A stretch of DNA of 64,000 nucleotides, from positions 62,001 to 126,000 of the forward strand of contig NZ_JAHBBI010000007.1 of NCBI RefSeq assembly GCF_019331695.1, given 5' to 3'. Source of the stretch: Bifidobacterium pluvialisilvae. Its GTDB lineage: Bacteria > Actinomycetota > Actinomycetes > Actinomycetales > Bifidobacteriaceae. Positions 53,690 to 62,179 of the stretch are shown here, in pieces. The notes beneath the pieces are model-generated. The model had not been told where the DNA came from and did not search any database. It worked only from the letters and a program-made list of their open reading frames with translations. Every line of letters begins with the position of its first letter. The stretch's first letter is position 1. The position numbers and the translations under genes were made by a program.

Positions 53690-56308
53690 TCACGCCTCCT
53701 TTCGTGCTGTACCGGCAGCCGCCGAATGCTTCGGCGTCCTGCCTCCGCGCTCGCCGGCGTCCAATATGCTCAGCGGATTCAACGGTTTCTTGTGCAGACG
53801 CTGTTCGCGGTAGACGTTGCGCAGCTCATCGCCGTCCATGTTCCCCAATCGAATCTGTCGTTGGATGCCGTCGTAGATGAATTCGATGCCGATGAGGAAC
53901 GTGATGATGGCCACGATCCAGATGACCCAGGCCATCAGGATGCCTATCTTCTCGCCGGTGGTCAGCGAGAACGCCATCAGCCCTATCGGCAGGATGATGC
54001 CCGCGGCGAGCGCGCCGCGTTTGAGCCGCGGATACCATCGGTCGAACAATGCGGCCCGCCGCATGATGCCCGCATGGAACTCCGTGGAGTCGCTCAGTGC
54101 GCGCAGTACCTGGTCCAGCCGGTAGCGGTTCCTGATGGCTATGGGCTTCTCCGCCGCCAGCAGGCCCGTGGCGGCGAACTGCCGCGACACCATCGTGTTG
54201 AGGTTGTTGAGATACGGCCTCAGCGTCATGCCGACCACGAACGCCACGGCCGCGAACAGCGCCAAAATCAGCAGGTAGCCACGGTAGTGGTCGCCGTAGA
54301 ACCCGCCAATCGTCTCGCGCAGCGCGTTGTTGCCGTGCGTGATCGGCAGGAACGGATAGATGCGCTGGAACTCCCGCGGCATCATCTCGATCGGATACAT
54401 GCCCGACGACCCGGGCACCTGCAGCACGGTCAGCAGCACGGTCAGGCCGCGGCCCACATGGGCGAAGGAGATGCACAGCGCGTAGATGATGGAGACGTAC
54501 ACCACGCCGATGAACATCGTCGTGAGATACATCGCCGGCACGTTCGCCGTCTGCACGCCGATGATGAGATTGCCGGTGGTCACGATGACCGCCTGCAGGC
54601 AGGCCAATACGGCGAACAGCAGCCATCGGCCCAGATACTTCTGGTTCGGGGTCAGGCCGTCGATGCCGTCGTCGTCCACCTCGAGGCGGCACATCATCGC
54701 CAGCGTGAACGCGCCGATCCACAGCGCCAGATTGGTGAACAGCGGGGCCACGGCCGAACCGTAGGAGTTCAGCGGATACACGGTCCGTGTCCGCAACGCG
54801 GTGGGGGAGGCCACGAATCCGGCCACCTCGTCGGGCGAGGCGCCGAGCGACGAGCGGAGCCTGTCCAATGCTCCGGCGCTGGACGCGGCGTTCATGTCGG
54901 AGCCGATGTCGTTCAGCGTGGTCCGGGTCTCGGCCAGCGACCGCTTCGATCCCTTGAGCGCCGTCGCCGTCCTGTCGAGCGTGGCGTCAAGCTGGTCGAG
55001 CGCCGTGTCGGCCTCGTCCACGGCCGGTCCGACCTTCGCCAGCGTGCCCGAAAGCGTGGTCGCGCTTGACGAGAACGAGCCGAGCGCGCTGTTGAGCCCG
55101 GTGGTCGCGTTGTCGCCGAGCGCCGACTGGGTGTGTTGCATCGTGGCGATGGTGTTCTGGTTGGCCGCGTCGATGGTGTCGGCAGCGCCGGAGATCGCGG
55201 TGGCGCTGTCGCCGGCGTTCGTGCCGGCGGTGCGCATGGCGTCCACGGCCTGCTGGCCCTTCTCGTTGCGTTGCTCCAGTTCCTCGATGAGCGTTTTGCC
55301 GGCGTCGGTCCCGGCGAATTCGGAATCCTTCAGCGAGGCGATGATGGCGGTGTTGGCGTCCAGTGCGTCCTGCGCGGAGTCCAATGCCGCATCGGTGCGT
55401 TCCTTGGCGCCGAGCACGGCGCCGGAGCTTTTGCCGATGAACGCGTTCGCGGTCTGTGAGCCTTGGGAGAGGGTCTGCGAGGCGCTCGCCGACTTCACCG
55501 CCAGACCGGAGCTCAGTGACGTCAGCCCGTTCTGCGCGTCGTTCAGCGATGCGATGCCCGAGTTCAGCGTGTTCTGCGCCTTCGTGGCCTTGGCGTCGAT
55601 GGCGGCGAGTGATCGCCGTGCCTCGGTGGTCTTGGCCGAGCCTTCGTCCACGGCGTCGATGAGCTGGTCGAGTTTGGCGTCGGCCTCGTCGATGCCGTCG
55701 AGCGCCTTGGTCACGCCGTTCGACGCCTCCCGGTGGGCGGCGTCGGCGTGCTGCGAGGTCGTGTCGACGGCCTTGGTCATGGCGTCGACGGCCACGCGGC
55801 TTACGGTGGAGACGAACTGGCTGTTGATCTGCCGTTCGAGCGTGCCGGCGCCGGTGTCGGTGATGCGCGGCGTGATCGGGCTGTTCTTCTCGTTGACGTA
55901 GTAGTCGATTTTCGGCTGGTGGAAGTCGCCGGTGGTGATGGTCATGAGGTCGGCGGAGAAGTCCTTGGGGATGATGATGGCCGCGTAGCTTTTCCCGCTG
56001 AGCACCTCGTCGAGGGCCTGATCGCGGTCCATGGGCGTCCAGCCGAGCTGGTGGTTGTCGGCCAGCGAATCCTCGACTTGGTCGCCGATGTTCAACGAGC
56101 CGACGGTGGCATTGTGCGCGCCTTTGTCCTCGTTGACGACGGCCACGCGCAGCGATCCGGTGTTGTCGTAGGGGTTCCAGAACGCGGCGACGTTGAACCA
56201 GGAGTACAGCGCGGGGATCGTGCAGATGCCCAGCACCGTGACCATGGCCATGGGCACGGCGAGTATGCGGCGGATGTCGCGCGCGAATACTTGGAATACG
56301 TGTTTCAT
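53690..56308 (-). CDS. YhgE/Pip-family membrane protein (first of pair)
   Basis: This 872-residue paralogue of the next gene has the same layout: N-terminal helix MVTVLGICTIPALYSWFNVA (about 22-41), the block SLRVAVVNEDKGAHN, SYAAIIIPKDFSADLM, a long helical middle, and C-terminal ABC2-type helices (FTNLALWIGAFTLAMMCRLE onward). It has an additional C-terminal extension after the last ABC2 helices, with two more helices near residues 765-820, which the partner lacks. A TetR gene is divergent from it, and a palindrome lies in the shared promoter region. The two paralogues may form a heteromer. Confidence 0.86.
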   Translation of the reverse strand: MKHVFQVFARDIRRILAVPMAMVTVLGICTIPALYSWFNVAAFWNPYDNTGSLRVAVVNEDKGAHNATVGSLNIGDQVEDSLADNHQLGWTPMDRDQALDEVLSGKSYAAIIIPKDFSADLMTITTGDFHQPKIDYYVNEKNSPITPRITDTGAGTLERQINSQFVSTVSRVAVDAMTKAVDTTSQHADAAHREASNGVTKALDGIDEADAKLDQLIDAVDEGSAKTTEARRSLAAIDAKATKAQNTLNSGIASLNDAQNGLTSLSSGLAVKSASASQTLSQGSQTANAFIGKSSGAVLGAKERTDAALDSAQDALDANTAIIASLKDSEFAGTDAGKTLIEELEQRNEKGQQAVDAMRTAGTNAGDSATAISGAADTIDAANQNTIATMQHTQSALGDNATTGLNSALGSFSSSATTLSGTLAKVGPAVDEADTALDQLDATLDRTATALKGSKRSLAETRTTLNDIGSDMNAASSAGALDRLRSSLGASPDEVAGFVASPTALRTRTVYPLNSYGSAVAPLFTNLALWIGAFTLAMMCRLEVDDDGIDGLTPNQKYLGRWLLFAVLACLQAVIVTTGNLIIGVQTANVPAMYLTTMFIGVVYVSIIYALCISFAHVGRGLTVLLTVLQVPGSSGMYPIEMMPREFQRIYPFLPITHGNNALRETIGGFYGDHYRGYLLILALFAAVAFVVGMTLRPYLNNLNTMVSRQFAATGLLAAEKPIAIRNRYRLDQVLRALSDSTEFHAGIMRRAALFDRWYPRLKRGALAAGIILPIGLMAFSLTTGEKIGILMAWVIWIVAIITFLIGIEFIYDGIQRQIRLGNMDGDELRNVYREQRLHKKPLNPLSILDAGERGGRTPKHSAAAGTARKEA

Positions 56309-56362
56309 GCTGACCTCGGCGAATTGCGAAGACGACGTTTTTTGACTACGAATATAAGTTAT

Positions 56363-56376
56363 ACTACAACTGTAGT
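56363..56376. promoter_or_regulatory. Putative TetR operator between divergent TetR and YhgE genes
   Basis: ACTACA (56363-56368) and TGTAGT (56371-56376) form an inverted repeat around AC. TATACT at 56360-56365 overlaps the left arm and could be a -10 box for the plus-strand TetR gene. Position between divergent genes is typical of TetR autoregulation. Confidence 0.5.
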
Positions 56377-56481
56377 TTAATAATCAAATGTTATGGAAAA
56401 TTGATATGACGTATTCTTGTCGGGAGGTTTTTCCGATGGGGACATCGCGATATGGATATTCCGATACGGCAAGGAGGGATG

Positions 56482-57252
56482 ATGTCGATGACGACGCGGG
56501 ACCACGCGGCGCAGGACGACGTGACGCTGGCCAACGTGATGCGGGACAATACGGTGCGGAATGGCGCACGGCGGGATGGAACGACGCGGGGGGCGGCAAA
56601 GCCGCGCGCCGACCGCCGTGTACGGCGGACGCGCGCCCGGCTTGCGGACGCCCTCATCGAACTCATGCGCACCAAACCGGTCGAATCCATCACCGTGACC
56701 GAACTGGCCGACCGGGCCGACGTGAACCGCGTGACCTTCTACGCGCACTACGACAACGTGCAGGAACTCCTCGGCCGGATCGAGAACGACGCGGTGGAGG
56801 ATTTCCGCGGCGTCATCGAACACCATGCGAAGGAACTGCTCGCCGGGGAGTACCTGCCGTTCGTCACCGCCACGCTCACCTACATCGACGAGCATGACGG
56901 CATGTTCTCCGTGCTCGTCTCGTCGTTCGGCAATACGCTGTTCAACGATCTCGCCGACAGTATCCGCGACATCTGCAACGACATACTCGACCCCGTCTCG
57001 GCGGCGCTGTCCGACGCCGGCGACGGGAACGGCGACGACGGTCCCACGCCCGGCGTGGACGACGAACGTGCGCGTATGATCCGCGACTACCAGTTCGACT
57101 ACATCCTCGGCGGCATCATGAACGTGATCCGCGACTGGTTCAGGAACGGCCGCAAGGAATCCATCGAATTCATGGCGGCGATCATCAGCTCCACCACCAA
57201 GGCCGCCGGCATCGACTCGCTGCGCGCCAACATGCGGCTCGCCGTACGGTAG
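56482..57252 (+). CDS. TetR/AcrR family regulator of the YhgE pair
   Basis: This 256-residue regulator has an N-terminal polar extension, then RRTRARLADALIELMRTKPV and ESITVTELADRADVNRVTFY followed by AHYDNVQELL, a clear TetR HTH. The C-terminus (YLPFVTATLTYIDEHDGMFS and FDYILGGIMNVIRDWFRNG) resembles the group of TetR proteins with a dimeric C-terminal domain of the DhaS/YfiR type. AAGGAGG is at 56471-56477, so ATG 56482 (or 56488) is better spaced than 56479. Divergent from the YhgE genes, so they are its likely targets. Confidence 0.85.
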   Translation: MSMTTRDHAAQDDVTLANVMRDNTVRNGARRDGTTRGAAKPRADRRVRRTRARLADALIELMRTKPVESITVTELADRADVNRVTFYAHYDNVQELLGRIENDAVEDFRGVIEHHAKELLAGEYLPFVTATLTYIDEHDGMFSVLVSSFGNTLFNDLADSIRDICNDILDPVSAALSDAGDGNGDDGPTPGVDDERARMIRDYQFDYILGGIMNVIRDWFRNGRKESIEFMAAIISSTTKAAGIDSLRANMRLAVR

Positions 57253-57316
57253 CCGACCGCACGTCGCGTTCGTCCGCCGATCTCACCGCAACACGCCGAG
57301 GAACAGGGGCTGATTA

Positions 57317-57365
57317 CGGTGAAATCCGCGTACAACCGGGGCCGGCGGTGAAATCCGCGTACAAC
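57317..57365 (+). repeat. 20-bp direct repeat upstream of recQ
   Basis: CGGTGAAATCCGCGTACAAC occurs at 57317-57336 and again at 57346-57365, 29 bp apart. The second copy ends 27 bp before the recQ -10 box, so it covers the -35 region. A regulator site is possible. Confidence 0.5.
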
Positions 57366-57391
57366 AGGTCCCGGTTTTCGTCGCCGCACCA

Positions 57392-57397
57392 TAGACT
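57392..57397 (+). promoter_or_regulatory. -10 box of recQ, apparently leaderless
   Basis: TAGACT ends 7 nt before the ATG at 57405 and no Shine-Dalgarno is present. The transcript probably starts at the A of the start codon. Confidence 0.45.
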
Positions 57398-57404
57398 CGG
57401 CACT

Positions 57405-59327
57405 ATGGCAGACATGAACGATGCGCGGGCGGCCCTCAAACACTACTTCGGCTACGACGGGTTCCGACCCGGGCAGGAGCCGCTCATCGCGGCGATCCTG
57501 CAGGGGCGCGACGCGCTCGGCGTCATGCCCACTGGCGCCGGCAAATCCATCTGCTACCAGATACCCGCCGTACTGGTCGACGGACTCACCGTCGTCGTCT
57601 CGCCATTGGTGTCGTTGATGGCCGACCAGGTCGCCGGCCTCGAGGACAACGGCATCCACGCCGTCTACGTCAACTCCACGCAAAGCCCCGACGAACAGTC
57701 CGCCGCGCTCGCCGAAGCCGCCTCCGGGCGATGCGACGCCGTCTACGTGGCCCCCGAACGGCTCGGCACACGGCAGTTCACCGATTTCGCCGCACGCAAC
57801 CGCATCGCCCTGCTCGCCATCGACGAGGCCCACTGCGTCTCCCAATGGGGGCAGGACTTCCGCCCCGCCTACCTCGGCATCGGCGACTTCATCGCGAACC
57901 TGCCATACCGTCCCGTCGTCGCCGCGTTCACCGCCACCGCCACCGAACGCGTGCGCCACGACATCGTGAACCTCGTCGGCCTGCACGATCCACAGGTCAG
58001 CGTCACCGGCTTCGATCGCACGAATCTGTACTTCGACGTCATCAAGGCCACACCCACCGCCAAACGCCAGTGGATAGAACGGTACGTGACCGCGCGCCCC
58101 GACGAATCCGGCATCATCTACTGCGCCACGCGCAAGGAGACCGAACGGCTCGCCGACGACCTGAACGACCACGGCATCGCCGCAGCCTGCTACCACGCGG
58201 GACTGCCGCCCGAACAGCGGCATCAGGCCCAACGCGACTTCGTCAACGACGAGGTGCGCGTCGTCGTCGCCACCAACGCGTTCGGCATGGGCATCGACAA
58301 ATCCAACGTGCGCTACGTCATCCACCACAACATGCCCGACAGCATCGAGGCCTACTACCAGGAGGCCGGCCGCGCCGGACGAGACGGCGAACCCGCCCGG
58401 TGCACCCTGCTGTGGAGCGATGGCGACATCAACACCCGACGCCGCTTCATCGACATGGAGAACGACAACGAACGGCTCAGCCCCGAGGAGGCCGACGTCA
58501 ACCGCAACCGGCGGCGCGTACTGCTCGACGCCATGGTCGGCTACTGCCGCACCACGGAATGCCTGCATAAATACATCACCGCGTACTTCGGCGAGACCGA
58601 CGACGTCCCCTGCTCCGGCTGCTCCAACTGCGACAGCGAATTCGAGACCATCGACGTGACGGACATCGCCGTCGCCGTCAGCCGGTGCGTGCACGACGTG
58701 CAGGTGCTGCTCGGCCCCGACGGGAACGGCCGGCCGAGGAACCTCGGCGCCGGCAAGCTGACGCAGATACTGCGCGGCTCCGATGCCCAGGAGATGCACG
58801 ACTGGCGGCATCTCGACACGGCGTACACCTACGGCAAGCTTCGTGACGTTCCCGCCGCGCGCATCCGCGACGTCATCGCGCAGATGACCTCCGACGGGTA
58901 CCTGCGCGTGGAGGACGGCAAATACCAGACCGTCACGTTCGGGCCGCGGGCGGGGGAGACCGTGCGTCAGGACTTCCATATGGTCATCAAACAGGTCGAA
59001 CGGCCGGCCGCGGCGTCGTCGGGCGGCTATGGAGAAGGCTCGGCGTTCGGCGCCCTCGGGACGTCCCGCAAGGCGCGGGCCGTGCCCGACGAGCTCTCCG
59101 GCACCGACGCCGAACTCTTCGAACGGCTGCGGGACCTGCGCACCGAGATCGCGCGCGAGATCGGCAAGCCGCCGTACATCGTGTTCTCCGACAAGTCGCT
59201 GCGCAGCATGTGCGAGCTCAAGCCGACCGACGATGAGACGTTCCTCGAGGTCAACGGCGTCGGCCAGCACAAGCTCGAACTCTACGGCGAGCGCTTCCTC
59301 CCCGTCATCCGAGACTTCCTCGCCTAG
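57405..59327 (+). CDS. recQ: ATP-dependent DNA helicase RecQ
   Basis: This 640-residue 3'-5' helicase acts in recombination and repair. Motif I is MPTGAGKSICYQIP (about residues 41-54), motif II DEAHCVSQWGQDFRPAYLGI, motif III AFTATAT and motif VI QEAGRAGRDGEP. Zinc-binding cysteines follow in YCRTTECLHKYITAYFG and PCSGCSNC, then an RQC winged helix (ILRGSDAQEM, KLRDVPAARI). A single HRDC domain ends the protein (LFERLRDLRTEIAREIGKPP, FLEVNGVGQHKLELYG). ATG 57405 matches the family start; an in-frame GTG upstream at 57348 would lie in the direct repeats. Confidence 0.96.
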   Translation: MADMNDARAALKHYFGYDGFRPGQEPLIAAILQGRDALGVMPTGAGKSICYQIPAVLVDGLTVVVSPLVSLMADQVAGLEDNGIHAVYVNSTQSPDEQSAALAEAASGRCDAVYVAPERLGTRQFTDFAARNRIALLAIDEAHCVSQWGQDFRPAYLGIGDFIANLPYRPVVAAFTATATERVRHDIVNLVGLHDPQVSVTGFDRTNLYFDVIKATPTAKRQWIERYVTARPDESGIIYCATRKETERLADDLNDHGIAAACYHAGLPPEQRHQAQRDFVNDEVRVVVATNAFGMGIDKSNVRYVIHHNMPDSIEAYYQEAGRAGRDGEPARCTLLWSDGDINTRRRFIDMENDNERLSPEEADVNRNRRRVLLDAMVGYCRTTECLHKYITAYFGETDDVPCSGCSNCDSEFETIDVTDIAVAVSRCVHDVQVLLGPDGNGRPRNLGAGKLTQILRGSDAQEMHDWRHLDTAYTYGKLRDVPAARIRDVIAQMTSDGYLRVEDGKYQTVTFGPRAGETVRQDFHMVIKQVERPAAASSGGYGEGSAFGALGTSRKARAVPDELSGTDAELFERLRDLRTEIAREIGKPPYIVFSDKSLRSMCELKPTDDETFLEVNGVGQHKLELYGERFLPVIRDFLA

Positions 59328-59340
59328 GTCGCGCCGACGG

Positions 59341-59572
59341 CCCTTGTCATCCTGGGCGGAGCCGCTGACGCACCCTTGTCATCCTGAGCGGAGCCGCTGA
59401 CGCACCCCTGTCATCCTGAGCGGAGCCGCTTGCGGCGGAGTCGAAGGATCCTGGAGCGGATGGGGGTGAGATCCTTCGACTCCGGACTCCGTCCTCCGCT
59501 CAGGATGACGGCAGGGAGGCCAAACGTCCTCCGCTCAGGATGACGGCAGGGAGCTCCGCTCAGGATGACAGG
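59341..59572. repeat. REP-type palindrome with three boxes on each arm
   Basis: Left boxes TGTCATCCTGGGCGGAGC or TGTCATCCTGAGCGGAGC lie at 59345, 59377 and 59409 (32-bp spacing). Right boxes CTCCGCTCAGGATGAC start at 59493, 59529 and 59553. The core pairs GAGTCGAAGGATC with GATCCTTCGACTC. It begins 14 bp after recQ. The rest of the gap to 59660 holds a GC-rich run and no gene. Confidence 0.8.
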
Positions 59573-59660
59573 GGGCTGGCAGGCGCCATGCCATGGCTCC
59601 CCTCCAGAGGGGGGGGGCGGAGGCGCCTCCGCATCCATCAACCCAAACGAAAGGATCATC

Positions 59661-60221
59661 GTGGCATCCGACCCCACCTCACCCGCCACCCGCACCGTCC
59701 GCGTGGCGACGGCCGACGATTTCGACGCCATCCAGGCGATGTACGCCCGTGCGCGCCGCCTCATGGCGGCGAACGGCAACCCCACGCAATGGTCGGACCG
59801 GTTCCCGCTGGAATCCACCGTCCGCGCCGACATCGCCGAAGGCCGCGCACGGCTGCTCGTCGACCATGCGGGAACGACCGCTGATGGCGACCCCGGCGTG
59901 GAGCGGATTCTCGCCGTGTTCGTGCTCTGCCCCGGCCCCGACCCGTCGTATGCCGAAATCGACGGCGCATGGCTGGATGATGACGACTACATGGCCGTGC
60001 ATCGCGTGGCCGCGTCGGGTCTCGGCCCCCACGCCGGCCGCGACTGCCTGAACTGGGCGGTGGCGCGCTACGGCAATGTGCGCATGGACACGCACCGCAA
60101 CAACCATGCCATGCAGCATGTGCTGGAATCCTGCGGTTTCATGCGCTGCGGCGTCATCGAGCTCGTCGCGCGCGAGGGCGACGCCGAGCGTCTCGCCTAT
60201 CAGCGTAATGACCGGCGATAG
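59661..60221 (+). CDS. GNAT family N-acetyltransferase
   Basis: This 186-residue protein has the GNAT pattern: VRVATADDFDAIQAMYARAR, a central strand ERILAVFVLCPGPDPSYAEI, then YMAVHRVAASGLGPHAGRDC, which gives the acetyl-CoA loop region, and MDTHRNNHAMQHVLESCGFM followed by RCGVIEL. The closing H-R-N-N-x-x-M-Q-x-x-x-E-x-x-G-F pattern is typical of a subgroup of small-molecule acetyltransferases. The GTG start at 59661 follows AAAGGA by five bases; an upstream ATG at 59565 would run through the repeat region. Substrate unknown. Confidence 0.82.
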   Translation: MASDPTSPATRTVRVATADDFDAIQAMYARARRLMAANGNPTQWSDRFPLESTVRADIAEGRARLLVDHAGTTADGDPGVERILAVFVLCPGPDPSYAEIDGAWLDDDDYMAVHRVAASGLGPHAGRDCLNWAVARYGNVRMDTHRNNHAMQHVLESCGFMRCGVIELVAREGDAERLAYQRNDRR

Positions 60222-60376
60222 GCGATGGATGACGGCCGTCACGGCCGGCAATAGACGACATCTATAACCCAACCGTGGCCATGCGGTTGACGATTGCCGG
60301 TTTTGCGACGACAGTAGATAGCGGTCATATGCACCAACGGTGCATTCCGTCGTTTCCGTCTTTCAAGGAGGACATC

Positions 60377-60859
60377 ATGGCAGACAAGCCGGTCGTCGAA
60401 AGCTTCCAGTTGGATCACACCAAGGTCAAGGCGCCGTACGTGCGCTACATCGACACGGAGACCGGCCCCAACGGCGACGTGATCTCCAACTACGACCTGC
60501 GTCTGGTGCAGCCGAACGAGAACGCCATCCCCACGGGCGGCCTGCACACCATCGAGCACACCATCGCCGTGCTGCTGCGCGAGCGCATCCCCGGCTATAT
60601 CGACTGCTCGCCGTTCGGCTGCCGCACCGGCTTCCACCTGCTCACGTGGGGCGAGCACTCCACCGAGGACGTGGCCAAGGCGCTCAAGGAGTCGCTGGAG
60701 TTCATCGCCTACAAGGCCACGTGGGATGACGTCCCCGCCACCACCATCGAAAGCTGCGGCAACTACCGCGACCACAGCCTGTTCACGGCGAAGGAATGGT
60801 GCAAGGACATCCTCGCCAAGGGCATCAGCTCCGACCCGTTCGAACGCAAGCTCGTCTGA
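60377..60859 (+). CDS. luxS: S-ribosylhomocysteine lyase
   Basis: LuxS splits S-ribosylhomocysteine into homocysteine and the AI-2 precursor, recycling the activated methyl cycle. The 160-residue protein has the metal site HTIEH (His57, His61), Cys82 in [10 protein letters not shown] and the later [11 protein letters not shown], all conserved. The order [12 protein letters not shown] at the start is typical of the family. ATG 60377 follows AAGGAGG by five bases, and a reading upstream to 60275 has no ribosome site. The homocysteine made here feeds the cystathionine beta-synthase at 48731. Confidence 0.97.
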   Translation: MADKPVVESFQLDHTKVKAPYVRYIDTETGPNGDVISNYDLRLVQPNENAIPTGGLHTIEHTIAVLLRERIPGYIDCSPFGCRTGFHLLTWGEHSTEDVAKALKESLEFIAYKATWDDVPATTIESCGNYRDHSLFTAKEWCKDILAKGISSDPFERKLV

Positions 60860-60878
60860 GCGGCGTAACCGCCCGTAA

Positions 60879-61892
60879 TCACAGCGAACGGCCGGGGATT
60901 CGTTTCGTGGGCACGACGATTTCGTTGTCGTCCGGCGGCTGCTTGCGAATCATGGCGAGCAGCGCCTCCCCGGCCCTGCGGCCGATGGTCTCCGGGTCCT
61001 GCAGGATGAGGTCGATGCCCTGGCCGACGTATTCGCCCCATTCCCAGTCGTCGAAACTCAGCAGCCCCATGTCGCGGGGGAATTCCAGGCCCAGCATGCG
61101 CGACGCGGCCAGCACGCGCAGCAGGAGCGGGCCCATCAGCGAGACCACGGCGGTGCGGTCCTCGCCGCTCGTCGTGCGGATGGCACGGAGCGCGTCGGCC
61201 AGCCATGCATCGTCCCCTCCGGCGAGGTCGAGGACCGACAGCCGCAGCCCGAGCCGCCGCGCGGTCTCGGTTATGGCGTGGATGCGCGGAATCTGCGCCG
61301 AGGTCCCCACGGTCGTGGTGCTCACGACGACGATATGGCGGTACCCCTTGCCGGCCAGCTCCTCGCACATGCGACGGCTGGCCTCGTAGTTGTCCGAGGT
61401 CACGTGGATCACCGACGACGGCGTCGCGTCCACGTACCGGTCCACGAACGCGAGCGGCGTGTGCGCGTTGACGATGGGGTAGTAGTCCTCGAAGTTGCCG
61501 CGGCTGGGCTGGATGATCAGTCCGTCGACGTTCTGCTGGAGCAGTTTCTCCACGCATTCGCGCTCCGCGTCGGCGTCGTTGTCGGCGTTGAGGAGCATCA
61601 CGCTGTAGTTCCGCGGCTGCAGCGTCTTGTACATCCCGGTGAACAGCATGGAGGCGAAGACGTTGGAGATGTCGCCGACGATGACGCCGATGATGTGCGT
61701 GCTGTCCGACCGCATGCTTTTCGCCGCGGCGGACGGCCGGTAGTTGAGGTCCCGGATCACCTGCTGGATCTTCTGCTGCGTGGCGACGCTCATCTTGCCG
61801 AGATTGCCGTTGAGATAGCGTGACACGGTCGTGACGGAGACTCCCGCCACTTTGGCGACTTCCTTGATGGTGATGGTCTTTCGGCTGTTCAT
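60879..61892 (-). CDS. LacI-family transcriptional regulator beside dehydrogenase pair
   Basis: This 337-residue regulator has the HTH TITIKEVAKVAGVSVTTVSR followed by YLNGNLGKMS and the hinge NYRPSAAAKSMRSDST. The effector domain (THIIGVIVGDISNVFASMLF, VDGLIIQPSRGNFEDYYPIV, GLLSFDDWEWGEYVGQGI) is most like the regulators of gluconate, idonate or similar sugar-acid genes. It is divergent from the dehydrogenase at 62180 and probably controls it. ATG 61892 was chosen because the HTH follows at once; its ribosome site is poor. It ends 19 bp from luxS, tail to tail. Confidence 0.9.
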   Translation of the reverse strand: MNSRKTITIKEVAKVAGVSVTTVSRYLNGNLGKMSVATQQKIQQVIRDLNYRPSAAAKSMRSDSTHIIGVIVGDISNVFASMLFTGMYKTLQPRNYSVMLLNADNDADAERECVEKLLQQNVDGLIIQPSRGNFEDYYPIVNAHTPLAFVDRYVDATPSSVIHVTSDNYEASRRMCEELAGKGYRHIVVVSTTTVGTSAQIPRIHAITETARRLGLRLSVLDLAGGDDAWLADALRAIRTTSGEDRTAVVSLMGPLLLRVLAASRMLGLEFPRDMGLLSFDDWEWGEYVGQGIDLILQDPETIGRRAGEALLAMIRKQPPDDNEIVVPTKRIPGRSL

Positions 61893-62058
61893 GGCTTTCG
61901 TATGTCGGTCGTGGCGGATGGGGTCTGAGCTCATTCTACGGTTCGCCCGTTTCTGCGGGAAATGTTTTGCAAACGTGTCGTTATAAAGTTTTTAGGAAAA
62001 CGTTAACATCATGGGTATAACCCTGTGACACGCCTCGAATTTCAATGTATATTGACAT

Positions 62059-62087
62059 TATAATCGTTTTGGGTGTAACGTTATCCC
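62059..62087 (+). promoter_or_regulatory. Promoter and candidate LacI operator of the dehydrogenase operon
   Basis: TATAAT at 62059-62064 is a strong -10 box. The partial palindrome GGTGTAACGTTATCCC (62072-62087, core TAACGTTA) would cover the transcript start. A similar AACGTT occurs at 61999-62004 and could be a second site near the regulator's own promoter. Confidence 0.5.
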
Positions 62088-62179
62088 AACAAGGGAAACG
62101 ATATACCTTGGACCCCGACGCAGCGTGGAAAACACGGCGTCGGAAAACCACAGTGGCAGACATCAAGGAGGATGTTGAA

